Shown here: in pieces, positions 8,464-17,142 of the stretch
Layout: each line of letters begins with the position of its first letter
How positions within the stretch are numbered: position 1 is the stretch's first letter
NCBI GenBank assembly: GCA_944320775.1
Contig: CALUIV010000010.1
Coordinates: 1-64,000, forward strand
Direction: 5' to 3'
Source: an uncultured Paraprevotella sp.
Lineage (GTDB): Bacteria; Bacteroidota; Bacteroidia; Bacteroidales; Bacteroidaceae
DNA: 64,000 nt
Notes under the pieces: model-generated
What the model saw: the letters and a program-made list of their open reading frames with translations, nothing else
Databases searched by the model: none
What the model was told of the DNA's origin: nothing
Made by a program: the position numbers and the translations under genes

Positions 8464-9534
8464 TTAAGTCTGAAGTGTCAGACTGGAAGTATAAATTTTA
8501 TTGTCCAGACTGATATTTCGAGTCCATTCATATTTATTGGGATACATGAGTTCCAGTCTTTTTTGTACTTGTTCCAGTCCGATACCACTACCGCTTACGT
8601 CATTTTGTTTTTTAGGAAAATTACTGTTGGCGATTTTAAAATGGATGGTTCCTTGATTATCGGATTCCAGCGTGATATGGATAAAACTGGGTTCTGTGGG
8701 GCTGACTCCATGTTTGAAGGCATTCTCGATGAGCGAGATAAAAATGAGTGGCGCTATTTTCAGGTTGTTCTCTTTGGGTATGTTTATATCCAGTTTGACC
8801 TCGACCTGATCAGAAAGCCGGATACGCATCAGGGAAATATAATTCTTGAGAAATTCTATTTCATGGTTCAGGGATGTATAATGTTGGTCGTTTTCGTAGA
8901 GCACATGCCGTAAAAGTTTGCTTAAGTCCTGTACGGCCTGTTGCGCTTTGTCTTGATCGAAGGCAATCAGAGCATAAATGTTGTTCAGGGTGTTTAGTAA
9001 GAAATGTGGATTAATCTGGTTTTTCAGATTTTGCAGTTCTGCTTCCGTACGTTTTAGTTCTGCTTCCTGGCGTCCCAATTCTGCTTTGTGCCATTGTTGG
9101 CTCATTCTTAAACTGCCGGCAAGTGCTGTTGCATAACAATAGTTGATAAACTCCCTGAAATAAAAGAACACTTCGGTCATTGTCGTATGTTCGAATGGAG
9201 GACGTTGGGTGTGTAGGGGGAACAGAATGTCCATTGCCAGAAACCAGAAACGTGAAAAGATAAAAGCGAGCAGGAAAGTTACGATATTGGCTGTACAGAA
9301 TTCTTTGATTTTATGTGTCATCCAATATTTTTCAACCCAGACCAAATAATTGGCATAAAAGACAATACACAAGGTAAGCGGAGCCCCCAGTATGCGTATC
9401 CATTCTGTTCCGGCTAATCCTTCCCGGCCGTGATGCATCAGCATACCCGGAAAGCCAAATAGAAAAATCCAGGAGAACAGGTGGAGTACCCATTCTCTTG
9501 GAATTGAATGATTGATAAAGTTGATTCTTTTCAT
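8464..9534 (-). CDS. LytS/YehU-type membrane histidine kinase
   Basis: 356 residues from the ATG at 9534. That start gives a 4-base spacing to the upstream permease stop; the longer frame overlaps that gene. About four membrane helices fill the first 150 residues with only short loops, and no periplasmic sensor domain is evident. A coiled stretch (ELGRQEAELKRTEAELQNLK) leads to the phospho-acceptor His in INPHFLLNTLNNIY, then the N-box SLIENAFKHG and the G-box GSGIGL (His_kinase/HATPase_c). The missing sensor domain and the position in the operon suggest that it senses through the transporter or directly in the membrane. Confidence 0.9.
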   Translation of the reverse strand: MKRINFINHSIPREWVLHLFSWIFLFGFPGMLMHHGREGLAGTEWIRILGAPLTLCIVFYANYLVWVEKYWMTHKIKEFCTANIVTFLLAFIFSRFWFLAMDILFPLHTQRPPFEHTTMTEVFFYFREFINYCYATALAGSLRMSQQWHKAELGRQEAELKRTEAELQNLKNQINPHFLLNTLNNIYALIAFDQDKAQQAVQDLSKLLRHVLYENDQHYTSLNHEIEFLKNYISLMRIRLSDQVEVKLDINIPKENNLKIAPLIFISLIENAFKHGVSPTEPSFIHITLESDNQGTIHFKIANSNFPKKQNDVSGSGIGLEQVQKRLELMYPNKYEWTRNISLDNKIYTSSLTLQT

Positions 9535-9538
9535 GTTC

Positions 9539-10777
9539 TTATTCGTAACGTATTGCTTCAATAGGGTCCATACTTGCTGCCTTTTTAGCCGGATACCAGC
9601 CGAAAAAGATGCCGATGAACGTACAGACGCCAAAACTCATGATAATGCTCCAGGGCTGGATGTAGATGGGCATGGCTGCCAGGGTTTTGATCAGGAAAGC
9701 TGCCCCGATACCGGCTCCGATACCAATCACACCGCCGGCAACACTGAGCAGGGCCGCTTCGATCAGGAACTGGCTCAGGATATCCGTACCTCGTGCACCG
9801 ACAGACATACGCAGTCCGATTTCTTTTGTACGTTCCGTGACCGAAACATACATGATGTTCATGATTCCGATACCGCCGACAACCAGAGAAATTCCGGCTA
9901 CGCTACCCAATAGAATGGTCAGCAGGTTCATCGTGGAATTCATCATCGAAGCCATTTCTTCCTGACTGCGGATGGTGAAATCGTCCTCATCGGCTTCAGT
10001 CGTTTCGCTGGCTTCTTTCAGCTTGTGGTTCCTTCTGAGGATTCCGGTGATATCTTCAATGGCTTTATCGGTTGCGTCTTCCGTAATGGCTGAGCAGTTG
10101 ATTCCCTGCAGATAAGTGACTGCCAGAATGCGCTTCATGATGGTCGTGTAGGGAGCCAGTGCCAGGTCGTCCTGGTCCATTCCCATAGAGTTATACCCCT
10201 TGGATTTCAAGACACCGATCACCCGAAATGGGATAGAATTAAACCGTACGACTTTTCCGATCGGATCACTTCCGTCTGGAAACAGATTGTCAACAACCGT
10301 TTTACCTAAGATACAGACTTTGGCTGCACTTTTTATATCTTGATCGGTGAACATTTCGCCATCTTCGATCTGTAATTGTCGGATGTCCAGATAATCCTGG
10401 TTTATTCCGTAGATAGTAGAAGGCGTATTGTTGTTGCCGCAGACAAATTGTCCGCTACTGTTTACGGTAGGGCTGATGCCGGAAATAAACTTGGCTTCGT
10501 CGCGGATTGCTTCAAAATCTTCTATTTTCAGTGTCTGCATATCGCTGGCGTCCTGTCGTACACCGCCCCTCATATCTGCTCCCGGATGGATCATGATCAT
10601 GTTGGATCCCATTTCGGAAATTTGCTTTCGGATGCTTCTTTTCGAACCTTGTCCGATGGCAAGCATGGCGATCACTGAGGCAACACCGATGATGATACCT
10701 AAGGCCGTGAGAAATGAACGCAGCTTGTTGGCCGCTATAGCCTTAAACGCAATTTTGAAAAGGTTTATTGTATTCAT
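9539..10777 (-). CDS. MacB-like ABC transporter permease
   Basis: 412 residues: an N-terminal helix (SFLTALGIIIGVASVIAMLAIGQG), a large periplasmic MacB_PCD domain (about 45-280), then FtsX-type helices (SVAGISLVVGGIGIMNIMYV; ERTKEIGLRMSVGAR; two more to the C-terminus PIEAIRYE). MacB-type exporters act by mechanotransmission across the periplasm together with MacA and a TolC channel. Unlike E. coli MacB, the ATPase is a separate protein (10790-11551). The gene starts 12 bases after the ATPase gene stop. Confidence 0.92.
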   Translation of the reverse strand: MNTINLFKIAFKAIAANKLRSFLTALGIIIGVASVIAMLAIGQGSKRSIRKQISEMGSNMIMIHPGADMRGGVRQDASDMQTLKIEDFEAIRDEAKFISGISPTVNSSGQFVCGNNNTPSTIYGINQDYLDIRQLQIEDGEMFTDQDIKSAAKVCILGKTVVDNLFPDGSDPIGKVVRFNSIPFRVIGVLKSKGYNSMGMDQDDLALAPYTTIMKRILAVTYLQGINCSAITEDATDKAIEDITGILRRNHKLKEASETTEADEDDFTIRSQEEMASMMNSTMNLLTILLGSVAGISLVVGGIGIMNIMYVSVTERTKEIGLRMSVGARGTDILSQFLIEAALLSVAGGVIGIGAGIGAAFLIKTLAAMPIYIQPWSIIMSFGVCTFIGIFFGWYPAKKAASMDPIEAIRYE

Positions 10778-10789
10778 AAGTGTTTTTAA

Positions 10790-11551
10790 TTAATCGTCCT
10801 GTGGCACTGGAATCTGGGCTAGCGCCTCGGCTGCCGACAGAATGTTGGTGTTTATTTTGTCTTCTTTGATCTGTCCGTCGCGCAGTACAATGTTTCTGCT
10901 GCTGTATTGTGCTATTTCCGGATTGTGGGTGACAAAAATGATCGTTCGCCCTTCGGCATGAAGTTTCTGAAACAGGACCAGAATTTCAAAGGAGGTTCTT
11001 GTGTCCAGATTTCCTGTTGCTTCGTCGGCCAGAATGACAGCCGGATTGTTCACCAAAGCTCGTGCTATGGCTACCCGTTGCATCTGTCCGCCCGACATCT
11101 GGTTGGATTTATGGTATAATCGGTTGCCCAGACCGACCATTTCGAGTGCGGCAATGGCGCGTTCTCTACGTTCTTTTGCAGAGACAGATGCATTGTACAT
11201 CAACGGTAACTCTACATTTTCTACGGCTGTCGTTTTGGCCAGCAGATTATAGTTCTGGAATACAAAACCGATTTTCCGGTTGCGCAGTACGGCACGTTGC
11301 CGGCGACGCATGGCGCGTACGGGGGTTCCGTCCAGTATATACTCTCCACTTGTAGGCGTATCCAGACAGCCCAGTTGGTTCAGCAGGGTTGATTTTCCGG
11401 ATCCTGACGTTCCCATGATGGTGACAAATTCCCCTTCATATATCTTGAAAGAAACACCGCGTAATGCATGTACGGTTTCGTCGCCCACAATAAAATTACG
11501 TTTCACGTCTTGTAGTTCGATCACTACTTTTCTTTTATTTGTTTCCTGCAT
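10790..11551 (-). CDS. MacB/LolD-type ABC transporter ATPase
   Basis: 253 residues. Walker A is GTSGSGKST, the Q-loop is VFQNYNLL, the signature is [15 protein letters not shown], Walker B is VILADEAT with GNLDT as the D-loop region, and the switch His is in [18 protein letters not shown] and [23 protein letters not shown] are typical of the MacB/LolD (3.A.1.122) ATPases. It powers the permease coded next and lies 18 bases downstream of the macA-like gene. Confidence 0.93.
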   Translation of the reverse strand: MQETNKRKVVIELQDVKRNFIVGDETVHALRGVSFKIYEGEFVTIMGTSGSGKSTLLNQLGCLDTPTSGEYILDGTPVRAMRRRQRAVLRNRKIGFVFQNYNLLAKTTAVENVELPLMYNASVSAKERRERAIAALEMVGLGNRLYHKSNQMSGGQMQRVAIARALVNNPAVILADEATGNLDTRTSFEILVLFQKLHAEGRTIIFVTHNPEIAQYSSRNIVLRDGQIKEDKINTNILSAAEALAQIPVPQDD

Positions 11552-11569
11552 GATGTTCTATTTTATCGG

Positions 11570-12745
11570 TTATTTTTTCTTCCCCGGACGTGGCATAAAC
11601 GGACTGCCACCTTCAATTTCATCCTGCGGTTCCTCCTGTGCCATTTCCTTTACGGATGCAATGACTTCGGAACCTTCCGGAATACCACTGATGATTTCGG
11701 TACGGATACCGTCTGATACACCGATCTTTACAGCATAAGCTTTCAGTATGTTCCCGTTTTTAATCCATAGTTTGTTTTTTCCGTTGCAGTCTTCGATTTT
11801 AATGCTTTTGCCAAGGATTTCCGCTTGTGGGGTAAAACGCAGGGCCTTGGTTTTCACGCTGACCACTCCGGTACGTTCCAAAGTGTTTATAGTGACGTTG
11901 GCTGTAAGTCCCGGTTTCAGTTTCAAATCCTTGTTCGGGGCAGAGATAACCACTTCGTAAGTAACTACGTTGCTTTCTTCTGTTGCTTCCTGCCGTACTT
12001 GAGTTACTTGTCCGTAGAAGATATCGTTCGGAAATGCATCTACTGTAAAGGTCACGTTTTGTCCTTCTTTCACACCGCCTATGTCCGCTTCGTCAATATC
12101 GGCGATAACCCGCATGTCGGTCAGATCTTGTGCGATGGTAAACAGTGTTGGCGTGCTGTAGCTGGATGCTACGGTTTGTCCTTCTTCAACGTCTTTGCCT
12201 AAAACGATACCGTCAATCGGTGAGGTGATAATGGCATATCCCAAGTTGGTTTGTGCCTTGTTTACATTTTCCTGGTTTGTTTTTAAGGTTTCTTCCGCTT
12301 TCGTGTAGCTTAGCCGGGCCACTTCATAATCGTTGGCGCTGATCAATCCTTTCTCGTAAAGGTTCTTGTAACGCAGATAGTTGGCTTTCTGATATTCCAG
12401 GTCGTTCTTTGCACTGGCCAGATTGGCTTGTGCACTGTTCAGTTCGCTGATCAGGTTAGTCTTGTCCAATTCTGCAATAACCTGTCCTTTTTTGACAATG
12501 CTGTTGTAGTCGACATAGATCTTACTGATGATACCTGACACTTGTGTGCCGACATCTACACTGGTTACGGGTTCGATGGTACCGGTGGCAGTCACCGTGT
12601 TGCGGATTGTATCTTTTTCAACCCGCGTAGTTTCATATTGTAGTTGTGCTTGTGTGTTGCCTTTGGGCCAGACGAGGAATAGAATCAGGGCGATGATCAG
12701 GATGATACCGGCTGCTATTCCATACTTTTTACTTGTTGGTTTCAT
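11570..12745 (-). CDS. macA: MacA-like periplasmic adaptor (membrane fusion protein)
   Basis: 391 residues. An N-terminal membrane anchor (IAAGIILIIALILFLVWP) is followed by a lipoyl/biotinyl-like domain (GTIEPVTSVDVGTQVSGII), a long alpha-hairpin (about 105-165, LNSAQANLASAKNDLEYQKANYLRYKNL), the second lipoyl half (AIITSPIDGIVL), a beta-barrel domain and a membrane-proximal domain. It ends in a basic tail, PGKKK. It joins the inner-membrane permease to the TolC-like channel. It follows the tolC-like gene by 24 bases. Confidence 0.92.
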   Translation of the reverse strand: MKPTSKKYGIAAGIILIIALILFLVWPKGNTQAQLQYETTRVEKDTIRNTVTATGTIEPVTSVDVGTQVSGIISKIYVDYNSIVKKGQVIAELDKTNLISELNSAQANLASAKNDLEYQKANYLRYKNLYEKGLISANDYEVARLSYTKAEETLKTNQENVNKAQTNLGYAIITSPIDGIVLGKDVEEGQTVASSYSTPTLFTIAQDLTDMRVIADIDEADIGGVKEGQNVTFTVDAFPNDIFYGQVTQVRQEATEESNVVTYEVVISAPNKDLKLKPGLTANVTINTLERTGVVSVKTKALRFTPQAEILGKSIKIEDCNGKNKLWIKNGNILKAYAVKIGVSDGIRTEIISGIPEGSEVIASVKEMAQEEPQDEIEGGSPFMPRPGKKK

Positions 12746-12769
12746 ATGGTTTTGTTTTATGGTTATTGA

Positions 12770-14200
12770 TTACATGTTCATTTTTTCTCCTTTGTAGAAT
12801 TGGAGCATCTGAATGTTTAATAATGTCGTATATTTACTTTGTAACCGTTCCTGTTCGGCGGAGAGCAGGTCGTCTCGTCCGGTCAACAGTTCGACAATAT
12901 TTTTAAGTCCGTTTTCGAACTGCTCGTTCAACAGGGTATAACTGCTGGCCATACTGGCCGATTTTGCTTTTGAGGCCAGATATTTTTGTTGGTTTGATGT
13001 TGCCTGAAGCCAATAGTTTTCGATTGTACTATACAGATTCTTTTGTTCTTCCTGTAAGTCCAGTTCGCTCGTCAGTCTGGCTACCTTGGCTTTTTCTACG
13101 GCGCTTTTGTTGCGACGGTTGTCGAAGATCGGAATGGACAGGGACAGACCGACTGTTCCGTTCAGGTTTTCTTTCATCTGCTGTCCGACGTTCATTTGGC
13201 TGGCACTATAATGACTGTCGCTGATGGCTGCATTTAGGGATAATGAAGGAGAATAACCGGCACGTGCAATTGATATATTCAGGTCTGCAGCTTCGATTTC
13301 AAGCTGTTTGTTTTTGATTTCCGGCCGTTGCTGTAATGCTGCCTGATAGACTTCTACAGTTGTTGGGATCAGTTCGAGTACTGCTTCATCTGTTACTTCC
13401 AATGGCTGTATGTCAAATGCTTCTCCGTTGTTCAGTTCCAGTAATTGTTTCAACTGAAGTTTATATCCGGCTACAATGGTTTGTGTGTTGACCACATCAT
13501 ATTGACTGCTGCTCAACTGTGATTTTAACTGGGCCAGTTCGGCTTGCGACATCAATCCTTCTTCGGTCATGACAACGCCCCGGTCATATTGTTTTTGTGC
13601 CGTAGCACACAGAGAATCGTTGACCTTCAGTGCCTCTTCGGAATAAAGAATCTGAATGTACAGTTGTACGATTTGTTCCTGAATGGAGTTCTGGCTTGTT
13701 TCTGTTGTCAGAGCGGCCATCTGTTGGTTTAATTCCTGAACCTTGACATTCTTGAGGTTAGCTCCTCCGTCCCATACGGTCCATGAGGCATTCAGGCCAT
13801 AACTTCCATTTTCGGTAAGTTTGTTGCTCGAACTGCTGGCTATTCCGTTAGCTACCAGATTACTTGTGGTTTCCTGTAACGGTCGGTAGGAGAGCGACTG
13901 GTTCATGCTGAAAGACAAGCTGGGCAATAAAGCCGCTTTGTTTTCTTTCAGTCCTATGGCTTCCTGTTCTTCAGTGGCTTTGTTCTTTTTAATCTGGATG
14001 TTGTTTTCAAGTGCATAGTCGATACATTCCTGAAGCGACCATTTTCGTGTCGTATTTTCATTGTTTGACCGTCCTGTAGAAACAGTTTCCAGGTCGGTTT
14101 CCTGCAGTTCCTTGTCCGTCAGATTGTCTGCGAGGCATCCGTTGCCGGGATTCCAAATCAGCATTTGGAGTAATGCGATAGAAAAGATGCGGTGTTTCAT
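12770..14200 (-). CDS. TolC-family outer membrane efflux channel
   Basis: 476 residues. An N-terminal export signal (MKHRIFSIALLQMLIWNPGNG) is followed by two OEP repeats, each with long heptad-like helices; WSLQECIDYALENNIQIK is the usual first motif. LEIEAADLNISIARAGYSPSLSLNA and SIPIFDNRRNKSAVEKAK mark the second half. First gene of the exporter operon. A TAAATTTG -7-like element lies on the minus strand at 14251-14258. Cargo is unknown; MacAB-type relatives move peptides, siderophores, lipoproteins or macrolides. Confidence 0.9.
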   Translation of the reverse strand: MKHRIFSIALLQMLIWNPGNGCLADNLTDKELQETDLETVSTGRSNNENTTRKWSLQECIDYALENNIQIKKNKATEEQEAIGLKENKAALLPSLSFSMNQSLSYRPLQETTSNLVANGIASSSSNKLTENGSYGLNASWTVWDGGANLKNVKVQELNQQMAALTTETSQNSIQEQIVQLYIQILYSEEALKVNDSLCATAQKQYDRGVVMTEEGLMSQAELAQLKSQLSSSQYDVVNTQTIVAGYKLQLKQLLELNNGEAFDIQPLEVTDEAVLELIPTTVEVYQAALQQRPEIKNKQLEIEAADLNISIARAGYSPSLSLNAAISDSHYSASQMNVGQQMKENLNGTVGLSLSIPIFDNRRNKSAVEKAKVARLTSELDLQEEQKNLYSTIENYWLQATSNQQKYLASKAKSASMASSYTLLNEQFENGLKNIVELLTGRDDLLSAEQERLQSKYTTLLNIQMLQFYKGEKMNM

Positions 14201-14343
14201 GACGTTTATGTATTAATTATATCTGTTATTTGTTTCTCTTTTTGATGCTGCAAATTTAGATTTCCAGTCTTTTATGTGAAAAAACAATCTACATACGCCC
14301 CTTTTTTTTCGACGAAACTCCCTTTTTGTTCTATGAAAAATAT

Positions 14344-14351
14344 TATCTTTG
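14344..14351 (+). promoter_or_regulatory. -7 element before riboflavin synthase
   Basis: TATCTTTG matches the Bacteroides -7 consensus TAnnTTTG, 28 bases before the ATG at 14380. The nearest upstream TTTG (14325-14328) is only 15 bases away, so the -33 element is weak. Confidence 0.5.
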
Positions 14352-14379
14352 AAGCGTTTTTATTTAAAAAATCAAGAAT

Positions 14380-14985
14380 ATGTTCTCAGGAATCATTGAA
14401 GAGTTTGCCGAAGTCAAGGCCATTGTCAAGGAACTGGATAATGTTCATCTGACGTTATCGTGTTCATTTGTTGATGAATTGAAAATAGATCAGAGTGTGG
14501 CGCATAATGGAGTGTGTCTGACCGTTGTACGTATTGAAAACGGTACCTATACGGTTACGGCTATGAAAGAGACATTGGATAGAAGCAATTTGGGGTTACT
14601 GAAAGTCGGTGACAAAGTGAACGTGGAACGTTCAATGCTGATGAATGGACGGCTTGACGGACATATCGTTCAGGGGCATGTCGACCAAACGGCTCGTTGT
14701 ATTCAGGTTGAAGATGCCAATGGAAGTTATGTCTATACATTCCAGTATGATTTTGATCCGGAAATGGCCCGACGTGGTTATCTGACAGTTGATAAAGGGT
14801 CGGTAACGGTGAACGGAGTCAGTCTTACGGTTTGTAATCCTACGGACAATACTTTCCAGGTCTGCATTATACCTTATACTTATGAACATACGAATTTCCA
14901 CACCATTCAGGTGGGTTCTGTCGTGAATCTGGAATTTGATATTATCGGAAAATATTTAAGCCGTATGATGCAGTTCCAGCGTTAA
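14380..14985 (+). CDS. ribE: riboflavin synthase, alpha chain
   Basis: 201 residues, the usual length. It dismutates two 6,7-dimethyl-8-ribityllumazine molecules into riboflavin and the pyrimidinedione. MFSGIIEE is the N-terminal signature. Two lumazine-binding repeats are visible, each with GxxxTV and a GHIVQGHVD-type segment (first repeat about 1-96, second about 97-190, GVSLTVCNPTDN). It stands alone, divergent from the exporter operon; I see no FMN riboswitch in the 180-base leader. Other rib genes are not in the window. Confidence 0.94.
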   Translation: MFSGIIEEFAEVKAIVKELDNVHLTLSCSFVDELKIDQSVAHNGVCLTVVRIENGTYTVTAMKETLDRSNLGLLKVGDKVNVERSMLMNGRLDGHIVQGHVDQTARCIQVEDANGSYVYTFQYDFDPEMARRGYLTVDKGSVTVNGVSLTVCNPTDNTFQVCIIPYTYEHTNFHTIQVGSVVNLEFDIIGKYLSRMMQFQR

Positions 14986-15016
14986 GCTTAAGATCAGTTG
15001 GTTGCTCGCAATAATA

Positions 15017-15067
15017 ACAAAAAGCTGTAATCGTCGATTTTTCAGATCGGAGATTACAGCTTTTTGT
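15017..15067. terminator. bidirectional terminator (ribE / yihY-like)
   Basis: A 16-bp perfect stem, ACAAAAAGCTGTAATC with GATTACAGCTTTTTGT, encloses a 19-base loop. The A-run and T-run flanks make it work in both directions between convergent genes. Confidence 0.85.
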
Positions 15068-15083
15068 TTATTTGATATGGAGT

Positions 15084-16397
15084 TTATAAGTCTTTCAGGA
15101 GCATGGAGAGGTCATTACTCTGATGTTTTTCTTTAAGTGAATTCATGATGCGCCAATGCTGTTTGAAATCCTGCAGATTAATTTTGATGTTTTCCCGTCC
15201 GTTCCGGTCCAGTTTTCCCATGACGTATCCGACGGTGAGCCGGTTGATATCTTCTGCGGGAGTAAAATAAACCGGTTTGGTCCGGTCTTCGTTTACTTCA
15301 AGCAGCAATTTCATTTCAGTGAGTTCGAACAGCAGATCGTTGACCAGTCTGATTGGCATCTGATGCTCAGCCGACAGTCCATGTGCGGTGTAGGGAATCA
15401 TGCCTTTTTCAAAGCGCTTGCAGATTTTGGACAAAAGCATGATGAGCAGAAAATCATGGTAACGGCGACTAAGTCTGGAAATGTCGTTGGCATAATTGTA
15501 GTTTTCCAGATTCTGGTTGGCATAGGACAGTTCGGCTCCGAAAAGACAGATCATCCAGGAAATCTGCACCCAAAGCATGAACATAGGCAATGCGGCAAAA
15601 GAACCGTAAATCGCATTGTAGGAAGATACCCAGATCTGCGAATGAATATACAGATATTGCAGAAACTGAAACAGAATGCCGATAATGAACCCCGGGACGA
15701 CAGAAGCTGTAAACCGCACACTCGTGTTGGGCATATACATGTATAGTCCGGTAAACATCAATCCGTTCAGGACATAAGGACTAAGAGAGATAATCAGTTT
15801 TACCGTCGAGTTGAGCAACATGTAGTCGGGTAGGCTTTTGGCTATTGTGACCATGAAGATAGAAAGACCACTGGTGACGACAATCAGAATGGGCAGCAGG
15901 AGGAACACGCTTACATAGTCTGTAATACGGCGATAGACCGATCTGGGCTTCTTTACTTGCCAAATGGTATTGAACGAATATTCTATATTACTGGTCAGCT
16001 GGATGATGGTGTAGAGCAACAGCAGCAAACCGACACCGATAAAGATGCCACTTTGTGTGTGTTCCAGGTATGAATTAATGAAATTCAGGATGATGTCGGC
16101 AAAATTTTCGTTCATGCTCAGGTTTTCCCTGATTTTTTCTTCAACCAAAGCGCCGTATCCGAAACCACGTCCGATGGCAAAGACAATGGCTAAGATAGGA
16201 ACTGTGGCAAATATGGAAGAATAGGTGAGTGCCGATGCATGTCCCGATATATTATCGTTTATATATAAGTCGGTAGCCAGATAGATACGTTTGAGCAGAC
16301 TTAATCCCCATCGTTGGTATTTGTTGAGTTTACTCTCGTCTACACGCCAAATACCTCCTCCAAAGAATCTTTCTATTTTTAGAACTAAGTTTTTCAT
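15084..16397 (-). CDS. YihY/BrkB-family inner membrane protein
   Basis: 437 residues from the ATG at 16397; the codon before it is TTG. Six or so membrane helices occupy residues 40-290 (AIVFAIGRGFGYG, IFIGVGLLLLLYTIIQLTSNIEYSFNTIW, VSVFLLLPILIVVTSGLSIFM, FIIGILFQFLQYLY), with the family's conserved IWQVKKPRS and YGSFAALPMFMLWVQISW. A soluble C-terminal domain of about 140 residues follows, resembling a winged-helix. The family was once misnamed RNase BN; its function is not settled. Confidence 0.88.
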   Translation of the reverse strand: MKNLVLKIERFFGGGIWRVDESKLNKYQRWGLSLLKRIYLATDLYINDNISGHASALTYSSIFATVPILAIVFAIGRGFGYGALVEEKIRENLSMNENFADIILNFINSYLEHTQSGIFIGVGLLLLLYTIIQLTSNIEYSFNTIWQVKKPRSVYRRITDYVSVFLLLPILIVVTSGLSIFMVTIAKSLPDYMLLNSTVKLIISLSPYVLNGLMFTGLYMYMPNTSVRFTASVVPGFIIGILFQFLQYLYIHSQIWVSSYNAIYGSFAALPMFMLWVQISWMICLFGAELSYANQNLENYNYANDISRLSRRYHDFLLIMLLSKICKRFEKGMIPYTAHGLSAEHQMPIRLVNDLLFELTEMKLLLEVNEDRTKPVYFTPAEDINRLTVGYVMGKLDRNGRENIKINLQDFKQHWRIMNSLKEKHQSNDLSMLLKDL

Positions 16398-16491
16398 CAA
16401 AAGACTTTTTTAGGATGTTTTTTCTGCAACAGATAACAGATATTAGAAAGTAAGCTGAATCAAGAATAAGTTTGTGTGTTGCTGAATAATA

Positions 16492-16854
16492 AAAAGCAGC
16501 TGGCCTGTAAGCCGGGTTCTGTTTTCTCCTTTTAGAGAATGCCTGTCATTTATCCACGCCCTGCGTCGCCGCATGGCTCTATCGTTCTACCCTCCGGCTT
16601 GGGCGGGCAACCCTTCTTGTGGCGCCGGTATACGCGAACTTTCAACCTCCGGAATGCACAGCCCGTATGTCACCATACGGCTGGTAAGCTCTTGCCTCAC
16701 CTTCTCACCCTTACCTGCGGACAGGCGGTTGTTTTCTTCTGCATGATCTAATCCTCGCGGACTACTTCCCGTTAGGAAGCGGAGTGCCCTATGTTGCCCG
16801 GACTTTCCTCTCGTCTTGTTACAAGACCAGCGGCAGGCCGGCCTGCTGCTTTTG
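16492..16854 (-). ncRNA. rnpB: RNase P RNA (class A)
   Basis: Read on the minus strand, the conserved core GAGGAAAGTCCGGGC occurs at 16796-16810. Near the 3' end ACAGAACCCGGCTTACAGG (16504-16522) is the universal P4/3' signature, and CCCTAACGG-like and ACATAGGGCA-like blocks lie between. The outer ends pair as P1 (AAAGCAGC with GCTGCTTT), which sets the boundaries to within a few bases. It is the catalytic RNA that trims tRNA 5' leaders. It lies between the yihY-like and degP-like genes. Confidence 0.93.
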
Positions 16855-17081
16855 TGTGCAAAATTAATCATTTATCTTCATGAAGACAAATTCTATAACT
16901 GCAAAAACTTATAGGTTGTCTTTAACAATGGTTAATTACGGATGCATGCTCTTGATTTTAGATGTATAAATGAATGTAAAAATGAAAAACCGTCGTGATA
17001 ACTGCTGTTAATCAGCTGTATTATCGTTTTAAAGAATATAAAAATATAGGTCTGATGAGTATAATGGAAGAATTTTGTATT

Positions 17082-17089
17082 TATTTTTG
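17082..17089 (+). promoter_or_regulatory. -7 element before the htrA-like gene
   Basis: TATTTTTG matches TAnnTTTG and lies 53 bases before the ATG at 17143. I see no clear TTTG at the expected distance upstream. Confidence 0.45.
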
Positions 17090-17142
17090 CGTTCAGATAG
17101 TTAAAAAGAAATTGGTAATTAACATAAATAACAAATCAAGTT

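Noticed and set aside
14201..14379. Possible FMN riboswitch before riboflavin synthase
   Set aside because: The region is too short and AT-rich, and the conserved FMN-aptamer blocks are absent; only a -7 element is seen.
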